Shown: positions 24,105 to 33,572 of the stretch, one piece after another
Layout: each line of letters starts with the position of its first letter
Numbering within the stretch: the first letter of the stretch is position 1
Assembly: GCA_903911085.1 (NCBI GenBank)
Contig: CAIWCC010000241.1
Location: forward strand, 1 to 64,000
Length of the DNA: 64,000 nt
Source: an uncultured Bacteroidales bacterium
Lineage (GTDB): Bacteria > Bacteroidota > Bacteroidia > Bacteroidales > Paludibacteraceae
Direction: 5' to 3'
Program-made: the position numbers and the translations under genes
The notes under the pieces: generated by a model
The model's database searches: none
Seen by the model: only the letters and a program-made list of their open reading frames with translations
Told to the model about the DNA's origin: nothing

Positions 24105-25919
24105 TTATTTAGAAATGACTTTTAAAACTTGATAATTGATTGCAGAGCTGATTTTTACTACCACAAAACCTTTGGCTGCAAAACTTAATTCACCCGATTT
24201 AGCAGTTTCACTAAATAATAACTGCCCAGCCGAATTGTAAACAGAAAGTTTGTTTCCAGTTTCAATATTTGAAATTCTCACTAATCCATTGTTAACAAAC
24301 ACTCTGGCTGTTGGTATTTCTAATCGTGAAAGACCAGAAGCCATTTTAAGGCTGATGGCGGGGTTTGTTGAAGCTGCTGCAATATTTATTGTTTGAACTC
24401 CCGACGCATAATCTGTTCCATCTACTGTTAAAGCATATCCAGTAGGAATTGTTGCAACCAAAGTCATTGGGAAGCCCATTTTATTTTTTACATCAAAAAT
24501 TTGATTGTGAGTATAAGTACCAATATTAGCCGCAATGAAAGTTTTTTTGAAAACGATTTTGTCAGTAATTTTCAAATCGCCACTCAAAGCCAACGCCACT
24601 GTTGAATCGGAAAGATAACCTTGAGTTTTATTGTACAAAGTATCGGGTGGAGTGATGGCTGCAAGAACATTGCTTGACACAAAATGAGTTCCATTTAAAA
24701 TTGAATTCGTAAAAGTACTTGTATTAGCAGTAAGTGCCTGAGTAACAAACATAACATCAGCATATTTCGATTTTTTTGTTGTTCCAGAATTGTTGTAATT
24801 AGAAAGCACACAACCATTTAAAGCAAACTGCATCTGTGTGGTATAGTTATCTACATCTATGGCCGCGCGCCCTGATGTGGTTCTCGAAGAATAATTTCCA
24901 ATTAAACTGCAATGTGTCATATTAAGATTATTCAAAAGGCTTCCAGTTGTATTATTAAACCATATTACTGAACCTTTTCCTGTAACTAAACTATTTAAAA
25001 ATATTGATTTAGTGACATTGAAAGTACTAGCATAACCACTAGTTCCAACGATATAAAAACAACCACCATTACTAAAATTATCAGCCGAAGCGGTACATTG
25101 ATTAGTATCAAACAAACAATCCGAAATATTTACTGTCATATTTGTGCCAAAATAACCTACAGCGCCACGACCAAAGGCAGAATTGCTTTTGAAAATAGAA
25201 TTTTTGATGTTAATAGTTTTAGCCGTAGTTCCATTATTGAAATATATTGCTCCACCATATCCGTTTGGATAATTAGTTGCTGGTGGAGTAATTACTGTAC
25301 CAGGTAATGATTGATTATTCTCAAACACGCAACCATCTAGAGTTACTTTAATGTCATAAGCAAAAGCAGTTTGCATAGCCAATGCGCCGCCAATTGTGTT
25401 TGTTGTAATATTATTGGTAAATGTAAGATTCTTTAAATCAATATCACCTTGAGCTGTAGTAATAGTCATGGCAGCACCTTGCGAAGGTCCATTGAAACCA
25501 TCAAAATAAAGACCATCCAATGTTATTTTATAACCATAAGAACCTGTTGTTGTATTAATGTTTATGGCACGTGTAGTGCTTCCAGCATCAGGTTTAAAAA
25601 TAGATTTATTAGCTAAAATATCACGTTTGCTAAGGTCTGTGCCTGTTGAAGTTGAAGCGTAACCACCCAAAACAGTAACATATTTTGTAATGGTTATTGC
25701 TGTTGTTCTTACGTATTCTCCTGCAGCAAGGTGAATTACATCATTATCGTTAATAGAAGTGCCAACTAAATAACTAATATTTGCAGCATTTTCCCAATCG
25801 ACACCTGTTCCGCTAGCATTTTGACGAATAAATACATCTTTTGCACTTAACGAACTTAAGCTAAATAGCACTGCTATGAGTGCCACTGAAATTTTGGTTT
25901 TAAGTAATGTTGTTTTCAT
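24105..25919 (-). CDS. Beta-helix surface protein with T9SS sorting domain (604 aa)
   Basis: Signal peptide residues 1-26. The N-terminal part (VFIRQNASGTGVDWENAANI, DVIHLAAGEYVRT, VTVLGGYAS) and repeated turns (ITLDGLYFDGF, DLKNLTFTNN, VTLDGCVFENNQ, INIKNSIFKSNSA, NISDCLFDTNQC) show a pectin-lyase-like/POMP-type beta-helix of about 350 residues. The last 75 residues (GLVRISNIETGNKLSVYNSA, GQLLFSE, FVVVKISS) are a type A T9SS domain. It heads a two-gene unit with the CBM-like protein. The unit is preceded by operator A and a TAAATTTG box. No catalytic residues can be named; adhesin or lyase are both possible. Confidence 0.78.
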   Translation of the reverse strand: MKTTLLKTKISVALIAVLFSLSSLSAKDVFIRQNASGTGVDWENAANISYLVGTSINDNDVIHLAAGEYVRTTAITITKYVTVLGGYASTSTGTDLSKRDILANKSIFKPDAGSTTRAININTTTGSYGYKITLDGLYFDGFNGPSQGAAMTITTAQGDIDLKNLTFTNNITTNTIGGALAMQTAFAYDIKVTLDGCVFENNQSLPGTVITPPATNYPNGYGGAIYFNNGTTAKTINIKNSIFKSNSAFGRGAVGYFGTNMTVNISDCLFDTNQCTASADNFSNGGCFYIVGTSGYASTFNVTKSIFLNSLVTGKGSVIWFNNTTGSLLNNLNMTHCSLIGNYSSRTTSGRAAIDVDNYTTQMQFALNGCVLSNYNNSGTTKKSKYADVMFVTQALTANTSTFTNSILNGTHFVSSNVLAAITPPDTLYNKTQGYLSDSTVALALSGDLKITDKIVFKKTFIAANIGTYTHNQIFDVKNKMGFPMTLVATIPTGYALTVDGTDYASGVQTINIAAASTNPAISLKMASGLSRLEIPTARVFVNNGLVRISNIETGNKLSVYNSAGQLLFSETAKSGELSFAAKGFVVVKISSAINYQVLKVISK

Positions 25920-25963
25920 AATGATTAAATTCTAAAAATTATTTTTTGGAGTTATTTCCGTGA

Positions 25964-26032
25964 CAAATTTACATCAATAATTGAGCTATTCAATAGTAAA
26001 ATCATATCAAAAAATAGAAATATTGTTACATT
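25964..26032 (-). promoter_or_regulatory. Operator A and TAnnTTTG promoter (604-aa gene)
   Basis: The TAAATTTG box is at 25964-25971. The operator lies at 26001-26032: minus-strand arms AATGTAACAA and TTGATATGAT with a 12-bp spacer, ending 29 bp upstream of the box. The same layout occurs at four other genes. Confidence 0.75.
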
Positions 26033-26039
26033 ATTCGAG

Positions 26040-26260
26040 ATACAGTAACAAAAATCACTTGGTAATCAATTAATTTCCACGATATTCATCTACTAGATAA
26101 AAAAATAATACTGGTTGTAGAAATGATTGACTCTATGACGCCAGCTATCGCGTTATTGAGGCTCGACTAAATCTAAATGTAATGTACATTTCTATGAAGT
26201 AAGCATTCCAAATCTCAAAATAATTAATCGGCATTGCCAACAGTAGAATTATAATGATTT
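26040..26260. other. Intergenic stretch without recognisable content
   Basis: Between operator A and the terminator at 26264-26297 I see no ORF, RNA or repeat family. There is one small palindrome (ATGTAATGTACAT near 26180). Confidence 0.5.
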
Positions 26261-26263
26261 AGT

Positions 26264-26297
26264 AAAAAAAATATCCTGCACAAAAAATTGTACAGGA
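26264..26297 (-). terminator. Terminator after the 1249-aa T9SS gene
   Basis: TCCTGCACAA pairs with TTGTACAGGA with one mismatch and a 4-nt loop. On the minus strand it is followed by ATATTTTTTTT. Confidence 0.7.
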
Positions 26298-26329
26298 CAT
26301 TTTCAATCAACTTATAAAAAACATAAACT

Positions 26330-29300
26330 TTATTGAACAATTATTTTGGAAACATTTACTACTGTATTTGCTTTTACTTTTACTAAATAAGCACCTTTTG
26401 CTAATTGATCTATTATTTGACTTGAATTGGCGGTATACGTTTTCACTTGTTGTCCGTTCAATTTAAAAACAGATACGGCATCGCCTACACTTAAACCATT
26501 TATCATCATTTTCTTTCCTTGAGCATAAACATTCAAAGATGATTTTGCTGCGCCGTCTATACCAGTTGCTGTATCCGTTTTACCTGTTACAAATGGTTTT
26601 GATAGGTTGGCAAATGTACCAGTATAAGTTCCAGTTACTGGAGTTACATAGGTATTAGCATAGCTACCTGCGCCATCCGATACACCAATTATACCATAAG
26701 TTCCGCTAACAGCATCAGTAGAAGGAGTAAGCGATATAACTGTAGAAGAGGTTGCAAGAGGTGTCAGTGTCCATTCTCTGGGATTGTAAAAAGTACCCGA
26801 AGCAGGAGTTCCCGATAATGTAGCAGAGACCTTGGCTGAGAAAGCCGTTGCATCAGTTGCTGTTACTGTTGCAGGATCGTAGCTACTTGTTGAAGTTCCG
26901 ATAGGTAAAATTGTAGCTGTAGCAGCAGCAACAGGCAAGTTCAATTTACCAGCACCATCCGTAACTACATAACTCGTGGCCGAACCACCCGAAATAGAAC
27001 CCGCAACGCCAATTGTCAAATCATTATCACCCAATGAAACTTTTCCATTAGTTAACGTTAATAAATTTTCAACAGTAATCGGACTAAGAAGGGTTATACC
27101 ACCTGTACCGTTTACAGTCATTTTGTAGATGTTTCCACTAAACAAATTGGCTGGCAAAGATAAAGCAGATGTGTTAGCAAATGTGATGCCAGAACCACCT
27201 GAAGTTGAACCTATTACACCTGCATTTAAGAAGCCACCATTACAGATGATATTACTACCTTTATACGTCAAAGTACGAGGATTTACTGTTGTGCCAATAG
27301 TTAATGTACCAGCGTTTAATTCCAATGTACCATTCACAGTTCTGTCACCAGAAATAATAACACCACCAGCATTATTAACCGTTAAATTATTCAATTTACT
27401 TGCATCAATTGAAATTTCATAACCTGTAGTTGTAGCTAAAGTGTTATTATAAGTAAGGTTAGCCACACTAGAAAAGACAGGATAATAACCCGAAATGGAA
27501 CCAGCAGTCCTAACAATAGTCACCGGATTAGTGCCATCGCCAAAGGTGATATTATATGCTTGAGAATTTGCAATATTACCAGCAGTCAAATTCAAAGTTC
27601 CATTTATTTTAATGCCTTCACTCAATATAATTCCACCCGTTCCATTCACTGTTAATGAACTAATACTACCATTTATTAATCCTGCAGGCAAAGTTATTGC
27701 TGAAGCATTTGTAAATGCAAGTACTGCACCAGCATTACTTGCATCTATTGAACCCGTTGTTAAAGTTGGGCTAATTCCACTCAATGTCAATGTATTTGCA
27801 CCTATTGATAATGAACCAGCACTAAGAGCTAAACTTCCTGCAACTGTTGTAGATGAGCCTAAAGATACTCCTGTCAAATTATTAATGGTCAAATTATTAA
27901 ATGTTGATGTTGAATATATAGTTTGAGCAACACTTCCATTCATTGAAACATCCAATTTACCTTTTGTAATATTTGTAACAATACTACCTGAATTTGTGAT
28001 ATTTCCACCAACAGTTAAATAGTGAGTAACATCTGTACCTTGTGCGATTCCAAGATCTAATGTACCAGCAGCACTCACAATCACATCGCTAGTCACATTT
28101 AAAGTAACGGGAGTAGCGGAATTAGGATATGACAATTTTCCTAATAAATTCAATGCATTAACTGTTATTGAAGTAGGCAACAATGATAAAGTTGCAGTTG
28201 CAGTAGTTAAAGAATTTCCTATATAAGCCCATTTTGCACGACCATCGTTAATGGCATCTTTGGCTGAACCTGTTCCTGTTGGAGCTGTTTGAGTTGCTGA
28301 ACCAGTATAAGCTGTTGTACAAACATAATAATTTGAACCACTTGAAACCACAGCATTAATAACATATGAAGTTCCTCCAGCCCATGCGCTTGGAGTGGCT
28401 GGTGCAGTAAATGAAACTGTAGGAAGACTTGAATAAACACCTGTAGCTGTAGAAGTTAATGAGTATAAATAACCATTATATAATGGTGAAGTCAACACAT
28501 TAGCTGTACCAGTTAAAGTACCACCATTCAATGTAGGTGTTGGTGCTGTTCCACCATATCCATTTCCACCGTTAAATGCAGAAATATAATAACCTGGTGC
28601 AAGAGCAGGAGAATTCAAAGAATAGGTAATACCTGGGTTTACTGTTAGCGTGCCAATCTTGCCCATTGTTCCTAAAATTTCATTATCGGCTGTACATGAT
28701 CCAGCAATGGTAATGTTTACTTTTTCGGCAGGAGCTGTTCCATAAACCGGTGGTAACATCAGTTTTCCAGCAGTTCTGGTAATTGTACCACCATCAACCA
28801 CAGTTATTGTATTTGTTGTAGAATTTGCAATTGTACCTAAGGTCAACACTAAGTTTTTAATAAACATTGGTGCAGTTGGAACAAATGTGCTATTTCTATT
28901 CAATTCAAAATAATTAATTGGTGTTGCAGCGGTACCAGGTCTAAAAATTGTTCCGATAGCGTTTAAAACACCTGCATTTCCAGATGAGACAATAACTTTA
29001 CATGTAGTATTACTAGCATCAATTGAACCAGATGTCGCAACATTTCCTAGAAAACAAGATCCATTTCCTGTTAAATTAAATGTAACTCCATCGCCTAAAA
29101 CTAATGTTTGACTATTGCTTGCAGACTGATTAATACGTTGCGTTGCAACACTATTTTTAATGGTTATTGTACCTTTTGTATTGGCAATTGCCCCCCAACC
29201 ATTCACCTGAGGTAAACTGGCAGGTACACCACCAAAACTACCATTTCCTGAAATTGTGTTTTGATTAAAATATACATTCAATGGGCTTGATGTATTAAAG

Positions 29301-30079
29301 GTTATATAGCCACCGCTGTTACCATCAAAATAATTGGTAGCAGAATTTCCTGTCATATAAAAAGTACTACCACTACCTAAAGTAATAGTTTGTCCATTAG
29401 CAAATGGACACTGAGTCCATGTTGAATTATTTAAAAATGAGAAATCATAAGTAGAAGTACCGTTTCCAATACCACCATTTACTGTAACTGTAAAGCATGC
29501 CTTCACATTGGCATTGTCTAATGTCACTGTTTTAGTAGTGATACTTGTTGCAGTTGTTGGAACAAAAGCCAATATAGCAGGATTGTTCGGGTTTCCTGCA
29601 TAAGGGTTGTTAGTATTTAAAGTAACGCTTGAATTGGAAGCAAAAGAAGCAACAGTTGTAGCGAATGGTATAGCTCCTTCTCCTGATTGCACATACACAA
29701 ATTGACCAGCAGCTATACCTGTTGTATTTGTAAGGCTAATTGTTTTGCTGGTTGTTGTGATTGCTCCAGCGGCAGCGCTAAGGGTTGCAGTAGGAACAAT
29801 AGCAAATGTTACATTACAACCTGTAGCATTCAAACTATTTAATACAGGGGATGCGCCAAGGCAATATGCAATTACATTTGTACCACTATTTGCATCGAAA
29901 TATACATCGTCGCCAACAACTGGAACGCTTACAACATCAGATCCACCTGAAGTTGAAGCCCAGTTTGCTACAGTACTCCAATTGGCATTAGTACCTCTAC
30001 CAACCCAATACTTTGGGCCTGCTCCAAACACATTGGTCATTGCCAATGCAAAAACGATAAAAAGAAAAGTTTTTTTCAT
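26330..30079 (-). CDS. Giant T9SS repeat protein, adhesin-like (1249 aa)
   Basis: The ATG at 30079 (MKKTFLFIVFALAMTNVFG) gives a clean signal peptide. The mature N-terminus (PKYWVGRGTNANWSTVANWA, then GDDVYFDANSGTNVIAYC) is shared with the 1832-aa paralogue and is common in Bacteroidota surface proteins. Residues 400-1050 consist of beta-helix-like repeats rich in Gly, Thr, Ser and Asn (TVNGTGGI, GTLNLTAGNI, LTLSGI and similar). A type A T9SS domain (LNVYAQGKKMMINGLSVGDA, VSVFKLNGQQV) ends the protein. Operator B precedes it and a terminator follows. It is monocistronic. Surface adhesion or glycan binding is likely; no enzymatic site is seen. Confidence 0.78.
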   Translation of the reverse strand: MKKTFLFIVFALAMTNVFGAGPKYWVGRGTNANWSTVANWASTSGGSDVVSVPVVGDDVYFDANSGTNVIAYCLGASPVLNSLNATGCNVTFAIVPTATLSAAAGAITTTSKTISLTNTTGIAAGQFVYVQSGEGAIPFATTVASFASNSSVTLNTNNPYAGNPNNPAILAFVPTTATSITTKTVTLDNANVKACFTVTVNGGIGNGTSTYDFSFLNNSTWTQCPFANGQTITLGSGSTFYMTGNSATNYFDGNSGGYITFNTSSPLNVYFNQNTISGNGSFGGVPASLPQVNGWGAIANTKGTITIKNSVATQRINQSASNSQTLVLGDGVTFNLTGNGSCFLGNVATSGSIDASNTTCKVIVSSGNAGVLNAIGTIFRPGTAATPINYFELNRNSTFVPTAPMFIKNLVLTLGTIANSTTNTITVVDGGTITRTAGKLMLPPVYGTAPAEKVNITIAGSCTADNEILGTMGKIGTLTVNPGITYSLNSPALAPGYYISAFNGGNGYGGTAPTPTLNGGTLTGTANVLTSPLYNGYLYSLTSTATGVYSSLPTVSFTAPATPSAWAGGTSYVINAVVSSGSNYYVCTTAYTGSATQTAPTGTGSAKDAINDGRAKWAYIGNSLTTATATLSLLPTSITVNALNLLGKLSYPNSATPVTLNVTSDVIVSAAGTLDLGIAQGTDVTHYLTVGGNITNSGSIVTNITKGKLDVSMNGSVAQTIYSTSTFNNLTINNLTGVSLGSSTTVAGSLALSAGSLSIGANTLTLSGISPTLTTGSIDASNAGAVLAFTNASAITLPAGLINGSISSLTVNGTGGIILSEGIKINGTLNLTAGNIANSQAYNITFGDGTNPVTIVRTAGSISGYYPVFSSVANLTYNNTLATTTGYEISIDASKLNNLTVNNAGGVIISGDRTVNGTLELNAGTLTIGTTVNPRTLTYKGSNIICNGGFLNAGVIGSTSGGSGITFANTSALSLPANLFSGNIYKMTVNGTGGITLLSPITVENLLTLTNGKVSLGDNDLTIGVAGSISGGSATSYVVTDGAGKLNLPVAAATATILPIGTSTSSYDPATVTATDATAFSAKVSATLSGTPASGTFYNPREWTLTPLATSSTVISLTPSTDAVSGTYGIIGVSDGAGSYANTYVTPVTGTYTGTFANLSKPFVTGKTDTATGIDGAAKSSLNVYAQGKKMMINGLSVGDAVSVFKLNGQQVKTYTANSSQIIDQLAKGAYLVKVKANTVVNVSKIIVQ

Positions 30080-30138
30080 AATAATCAAATTTTTAGAATT
30101 GTATTTATAGTTGTTGATTTTTTGATTTATTTCCGTTG

Positions 30139-30207
30139 CAAATATAGTATCATTTAAAAATTTTTGAATAGTAAAATCATTTCAAATAACAGAAGATATG
30201 TTACATC
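30139..30207 (-). promoter_or_regulatory. Operator B and TAnnTTTG promoter (1249-aa gene)
   Basis: The box TATATTTG is at 30139-30146. The operator at 30176-30207 has minus-strand arms GATGTAACAT and TTGAAATGAT with a 12-bp spacer, 29 bp upstream of the box. Confidence 0.75.
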
Positions 30208-30298
30208 AAGCAACTAATTACATAAAAATGAGGGAACAAAGCTGAAAGTGATTAGTTTTTTTTTAATGAATTAAGCATAATCAATTATTTTCCGTAGT

Positions 30299-32008
30299 TT
30301 ATTTCTCCACCCTGAACCAGTCGAAATCGGCATAGCCAGTTTCGTAGGTTTTTCCTTTACGAAGTGCGAAAATACCAACCTTCGCTCCTATCCATTTTCC
30401 TTTTTTGGCAGCAAACGATTCGCCTATCTGTTTGTAGTTCTTTCCATCGGTACTATAACTGAAAGTACAGCTTGCATTTCCCCACTTGCTGCATTCTGCT
30501 GTGTCGAAAGTTTTGTAATCGGGAGATGCTGGTTCTACATTTTCCACCTTCACTTTAAAATAAACAGTACTTGAACTTACATTTTCTTCCGCACTTCGGG
30601 TTTCGGGCTTTCCTGCTTCGGCATTTTTGCAAATAGATTGATAAATCACTAGTCCTGTTGCTGTTTTCTTCAGTGACAAATAGCTGTAATCGATGCCCAT
30701 GATGATGAGTCCTGCCTCTTCATTTTCGGTGCGGGCAGTGAAAGTGAACTTGGTTAGAACAGTAAAATTTGGTGCAGGGAATTTTTGCGTCAACAGGTTT
30801 GGCACGTTCCACATATTTGTGAGTCCTTCCTGCATTGGTACATTATACATACGTATAAATCCATAAGCCGAGCCTGCTGGAAACGCCCAATTACTTTTGG
30901 GATTTGCCGCCCACTGCCATTGCAAACCGAGTTGATTGCAATTAAATTCATCAGATTCCTGTGGTGTTTGGATTGGGAAAGTTTTGCCAATATTCGGTTT
31001 TTTGTAGTTCAGCACCGGTTCGCCAATGCCGTTTCCATCTATATCAACGCCAATCAATGGCCAGTTGTTCACCCATTTCATTGGTTCCAAATGCACTATG
31101 CGACCATACGCATCTTTGTCCTGAAAGTGAATGAACCAACTTTCTCCAATTTGAGTTTCTACCCAAGCACCTTGATGTGGACCGTTGGTAGTGGAATTAC
31201 CTTGTTCCAGCACAATTTTCTCCTCGTACGGACCATAGATATTTTTACTTCGCAATGCCAGTTGCCAACCAGTACCAACACCTCCAGCAGGTGCCAATAT
31301 GTAATAATAGCCGTTTCGTATGTGAATTTTTGGACCTTCCACGGTTGGGTTTTTGTCATGTCCATCAAAAACGATAACACCATTATCCAATAACCTTGTG
31401 CCATCTGCACTCATTCGGTTCAGTATCAATGTACTTTTCACACCCGAGCGACTTGCTGCCATGCCATTAATAAGATATGCATTTCCATCTTCGTCCCAAA
31501 AAGGGCAAGGATCTATCCAGCCCAATGATTTTTTTACGAGTAGAGGTTCGCTCCACGGACCAGCTGGATTGGTGGTTTTTACCATCCAAATTCCATGGTC
31601 TGGATCGGGATAATATATGTAGAATTCTCCTTTGTGGTAGCGCATTGCAGGTGCCCAAACGCCACCGCCATGCACCACAGAATCGTATCGGACATAAGGA
31701 GGTTGATGCAAAAAAACATTGCCAATAATGGTCCAATTCACCAAATCTTTGGAATGTAGAATGGGCAAACCCGGCACTTGATTAAAGCTGGAGGCGGTCA
31801 TGTAATAATCATCGCCCACGCGAATTGCGTCGGGGTCAGAGTAATCGGCATGAAGAATTGGATTATTGTAAGTGCCATCACCATTATCTGCCACCCATAC
31901 TTTGGAGATGTAGTTGGTGGGCTGATTTTCTTTGGTTTGAGAACTTAGAAAACCGAAGGCAATAAAAGTACTAACTAATAGTAATGTAAACTTTTTTATG
32001 TAATTCAT
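30299..32008 (-). CDS. GH43 glycoside hydrolase with C-terminal beta-sandwich (569 aa)
   Basis: The ATG at 32008 (MNYIKKFTLLLVSTFIAFGF) gives a signal peptide. The propeller domain carries the GH43 signature: D58 in HADYSDPDAIRVGDDYYM (catalytic base), the Asp of GWIDPCPFWDEDG (pKa modulator) and the Glu of TVEGPKIH (acid). A C-terminal beta-sandwich from about residue 365 (DEFNCNQLGLQWQWAANP) is typical of GH43 beta-xylosidase/alpha-arabinofuranosidase types with an attached C2 domain. It is intact. It lies downstream of the SusC/SusD operon on the same strand but behind a strong hairpin, and has its own TATTTTTG box. Substrate could be xylan, arabinan or arabinose-decorated pectin. Confidence 0.87.
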   Translation of the reverse strand: MNYIKKFTLLLVSTFIAFGFLSSQTKENQPTNYISKVWVADNGDGTYNNPILHADYSDPDAIRVGDDYYMTASSFNQVPGLPILHSKDLVNWTIIGNVFLHQPPYVRYDSVVHGGGVWAPAMRYHKGEFYIYYPDPDHGIWMVKTTNPAGPWSEPLLVKKSLGWIDPCPFWDEDGNAYLINGMAASRSGVKSTLILNRMSADGTRLLDNGVIVFDGHDKNPTVEGPKIHIRNGYYYILAPAGGVGTGWQLALRSKNIYGPYEEKIVLEQGNSTTNGPHQGAWVETQIGESWFIHFQDKDAYGRIVHLEPMKWVNNWPLIGVDIDGNGIGEPVLNYKKPNIGKTFPIQTPQESDEFNCNQLGLQWQWAANPKSNWAFPAGSAYGFIRMYNVPMQEGLTNMWNVPNLLTQKFPAPNFTVLTKFTFTARTENEEAGLIIMGIDYSYLSLKKTATGLVIYQSICKNAEAGKPETRSAEENVSSSTVYFKVKVENVEPASPDYKTFDTAECSKWGNASCTFSYSTDGKNYKQIGESFAAKKGKWIGAKVGIFALRKGKTYETGYADFDWFRVEK

Positions 32009-32165
32009 TCCGTAGTAATTTAGTATGATGTCATCAACCATATATTAATAAATAATATCTGGCTAATGCCAATTTCGTTTCCATAACATTGAATTGGCTC
32101 ACGCTTTACTGGATAAAATGAACCCAATTATTGAAGCTTTGTAATTTCAACATATTTTCAGCCAT

Positions 32166-32173
32166 CAAAAATA
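32166..32173 (-). promoter_or_regulatory. TAnnTTTG promoter box of the GH43 gene
   Basis: TATTTTTG on the minus strand lies just after the SusCD-operon terminator hairpin and about 158 bp before the GH43 ATG. The shared operator is absent here. Confidence 0.45.
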
Positions 32174-32187
32174 GTCTATTCAAACGA

Positions 32188-32225
32188 CAAAAGCAAATTA
32201 ATGATTTCTCATTAATTTGCTTTTG
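32188..32225 (-). terminator. Hairpin terminator of the SusC/SusD operon
   Basis: A perfect 17-bp inverted repeat (CAAAAGCAAATTAATGA and its complement) with a 4-nt loop lies 17 bp after the stop of the last operon gene. The 3' arm ends in CTTTTG and a long T-run is lacking, so termination may be partial. Confidence 0.65.
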
Positions 32226-32241
32226 CTAAAACAAAGACTAT

Positions 32242-33429
32242 TTACAAGCTATCGGCACTACCTTTTACCAGAATCACAAATTCTCGCACAACCTTCGATG
32301 TACCATTTGTGCCCACATTCATTCCTACGATAGAAGCTTTGTACACACCTTTTTCTTTGTAAATATATTGGTAATACAACATCGAACTTTGATCTACTTT
32401 CTTGACTAAGGTAGCTGGATCGGGAGTTACTGCTGCTGGATTTAAACCTCGGCTAATAAGCCAAGTTTCGGAAGGTGTAGTTCCAGCCGCTACTTTTTTT
32501 GCTACAGCACCGGGAGCTGTAACAATTATTGGATAGCTAGTTGCTAATTTCACACTATCGAAGTTCACTGGGATTGCACCATTATTTATTGATGGATTTG
32601 CTTGATACCTTGTTTCACCAATTTCACCCATATTCCAATTGTAACCCGAAGCATTAAGCACTTTTGTTGTTCCACCAGGTGCAATAGTTGAATCGGGTGC
32701 ATATTTTCCCCATGCTGCCGACGAAAGTGTATTTATTATTATTGGATAGTTGACAGTTTTCTTATTCACCACTGTTACCCCTTTTTTCACATAACCATAA
32801 TCGCGCACCTCAGTGTTTGTAACAGTAAATCCAATTGCCGAAATTGATAGCATATTTTTAATAGCATCAGCACTTTTTGCTGATATTGCAAAATTCAAAT
32901 CACCAGATTTAAGATTTAATGGAGTAGAAACGTTTGTAAAAGTGTAATTATCAGTTACAGAAAGTGAATCAAATGATATAGCACGTAGTTTCATCAACTC
33001 AGTTTTTGTGGCAGTATTGAATTCTGTTGACGACGATTTGACTAAACCCGAAACAGCAACTAATGAATAGTCTTTAGCCAAAAGTTTAACAAAACTTTTT
33101 ACAGTTGTATTTACACTAACTTTCGATTCAAATACAGTTCCATCATTGGACTGATAATTACTACGGTTAGCAAAGCGGTATTCTCCGCCTGTTGGAACTG
33201 ATTCACCAGAGTAAAATAGAATCTGATCGGGACATCCTGCTGGAAAATTGAATGTTATTTTTTCATTCACATTAACTACAAAAGTATCAGATATCATACT
33301 CACTTGATCAGTAACATTAACTTCAAAATTATCTGGAGCAATAACCAAAGAACGCTCATCGGTACAGCTGCTTAATGCAAAACCAATGACTGACAGCATA
33401 ATAATGCCTTTATTTATATGTTTTTTCAT
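32242..33429 (-). CDS. SusD-associated outer-membrane lipoprotein, DUF5017-like (395 aa)
   Basis: The ATG at 33429 (MKKHINKGIIMLSVIGFALSSC) gives a lipoprotein signal with C22; the longer frame adds a non-conserved basic stretch. The segment VNEKITFNFPAGCPDQILFYSGE, with RFANR after it, resembles DUF5017-type lipoproteins found after SusD genes. The rest is beta-rich with no known catalytic motif. As the third gene after SusC and SusD it likely takes the place of SusE/SusF-type surface glycan-binding proteins. The 143 bp between SusD and this gene are AT-rich (TATATATA and ATTATTAATT repeats) and hold no terminator. Confidence 0.65.
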   Translation of the reverse strand: MKKHINKGIIMLSVIGFALSSCTDERSLVIAPDNFEVNVTDQVSMISDTFVVNVNEKITFNFPAGCPDQILFYSGESVPTGGEYRFANRSNYQSNDGTVFESKVSVNTTVKSFVKLLAKDYSLVAVSGLVKSSSTEFNTATKTELMKLRAISFDSLSVTDNYTFTNVSTPLNLKSGDLNFAISAKSADAIKNMLSISAIGFTVTNTEVRDYGYVKKGVTVVNKKTVNYPIIINTLSSAAWGKYAPDSTIAPGGTTKVLNASGYNWNMGEIGETRYQANPSINNGAIPVNFDSVKLATSYPIIVTAPGAVAKKVAAGTTPSETWLISRGLNPAAVTPDPATLVKKVDQSSMLYYQYIYKEKGVYKASIVGMNVGTNGTSKVVREFVILVKGSADSL

Positions 33430-33572
33430 ATTGTATCTTTTTTTTCTCCGCTCAACCCCTCCCCTTGAGAAGAAAGCAGCAGTAAGAGTTATATATATAT
33501 ATTTGGATAAATTTAATGATTTGAATGTCTGCAATTATTAATTATCAATTATTAATTATTAATTAAAAAGTC

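Noticed and set aside
30785..31393. Long plus-strand ORF of 202 aa opposite GH43
   Set aside because: It lies fully antisense to a clear GH43 gene; its composition (many W, H, C) is that of a shadow frame.
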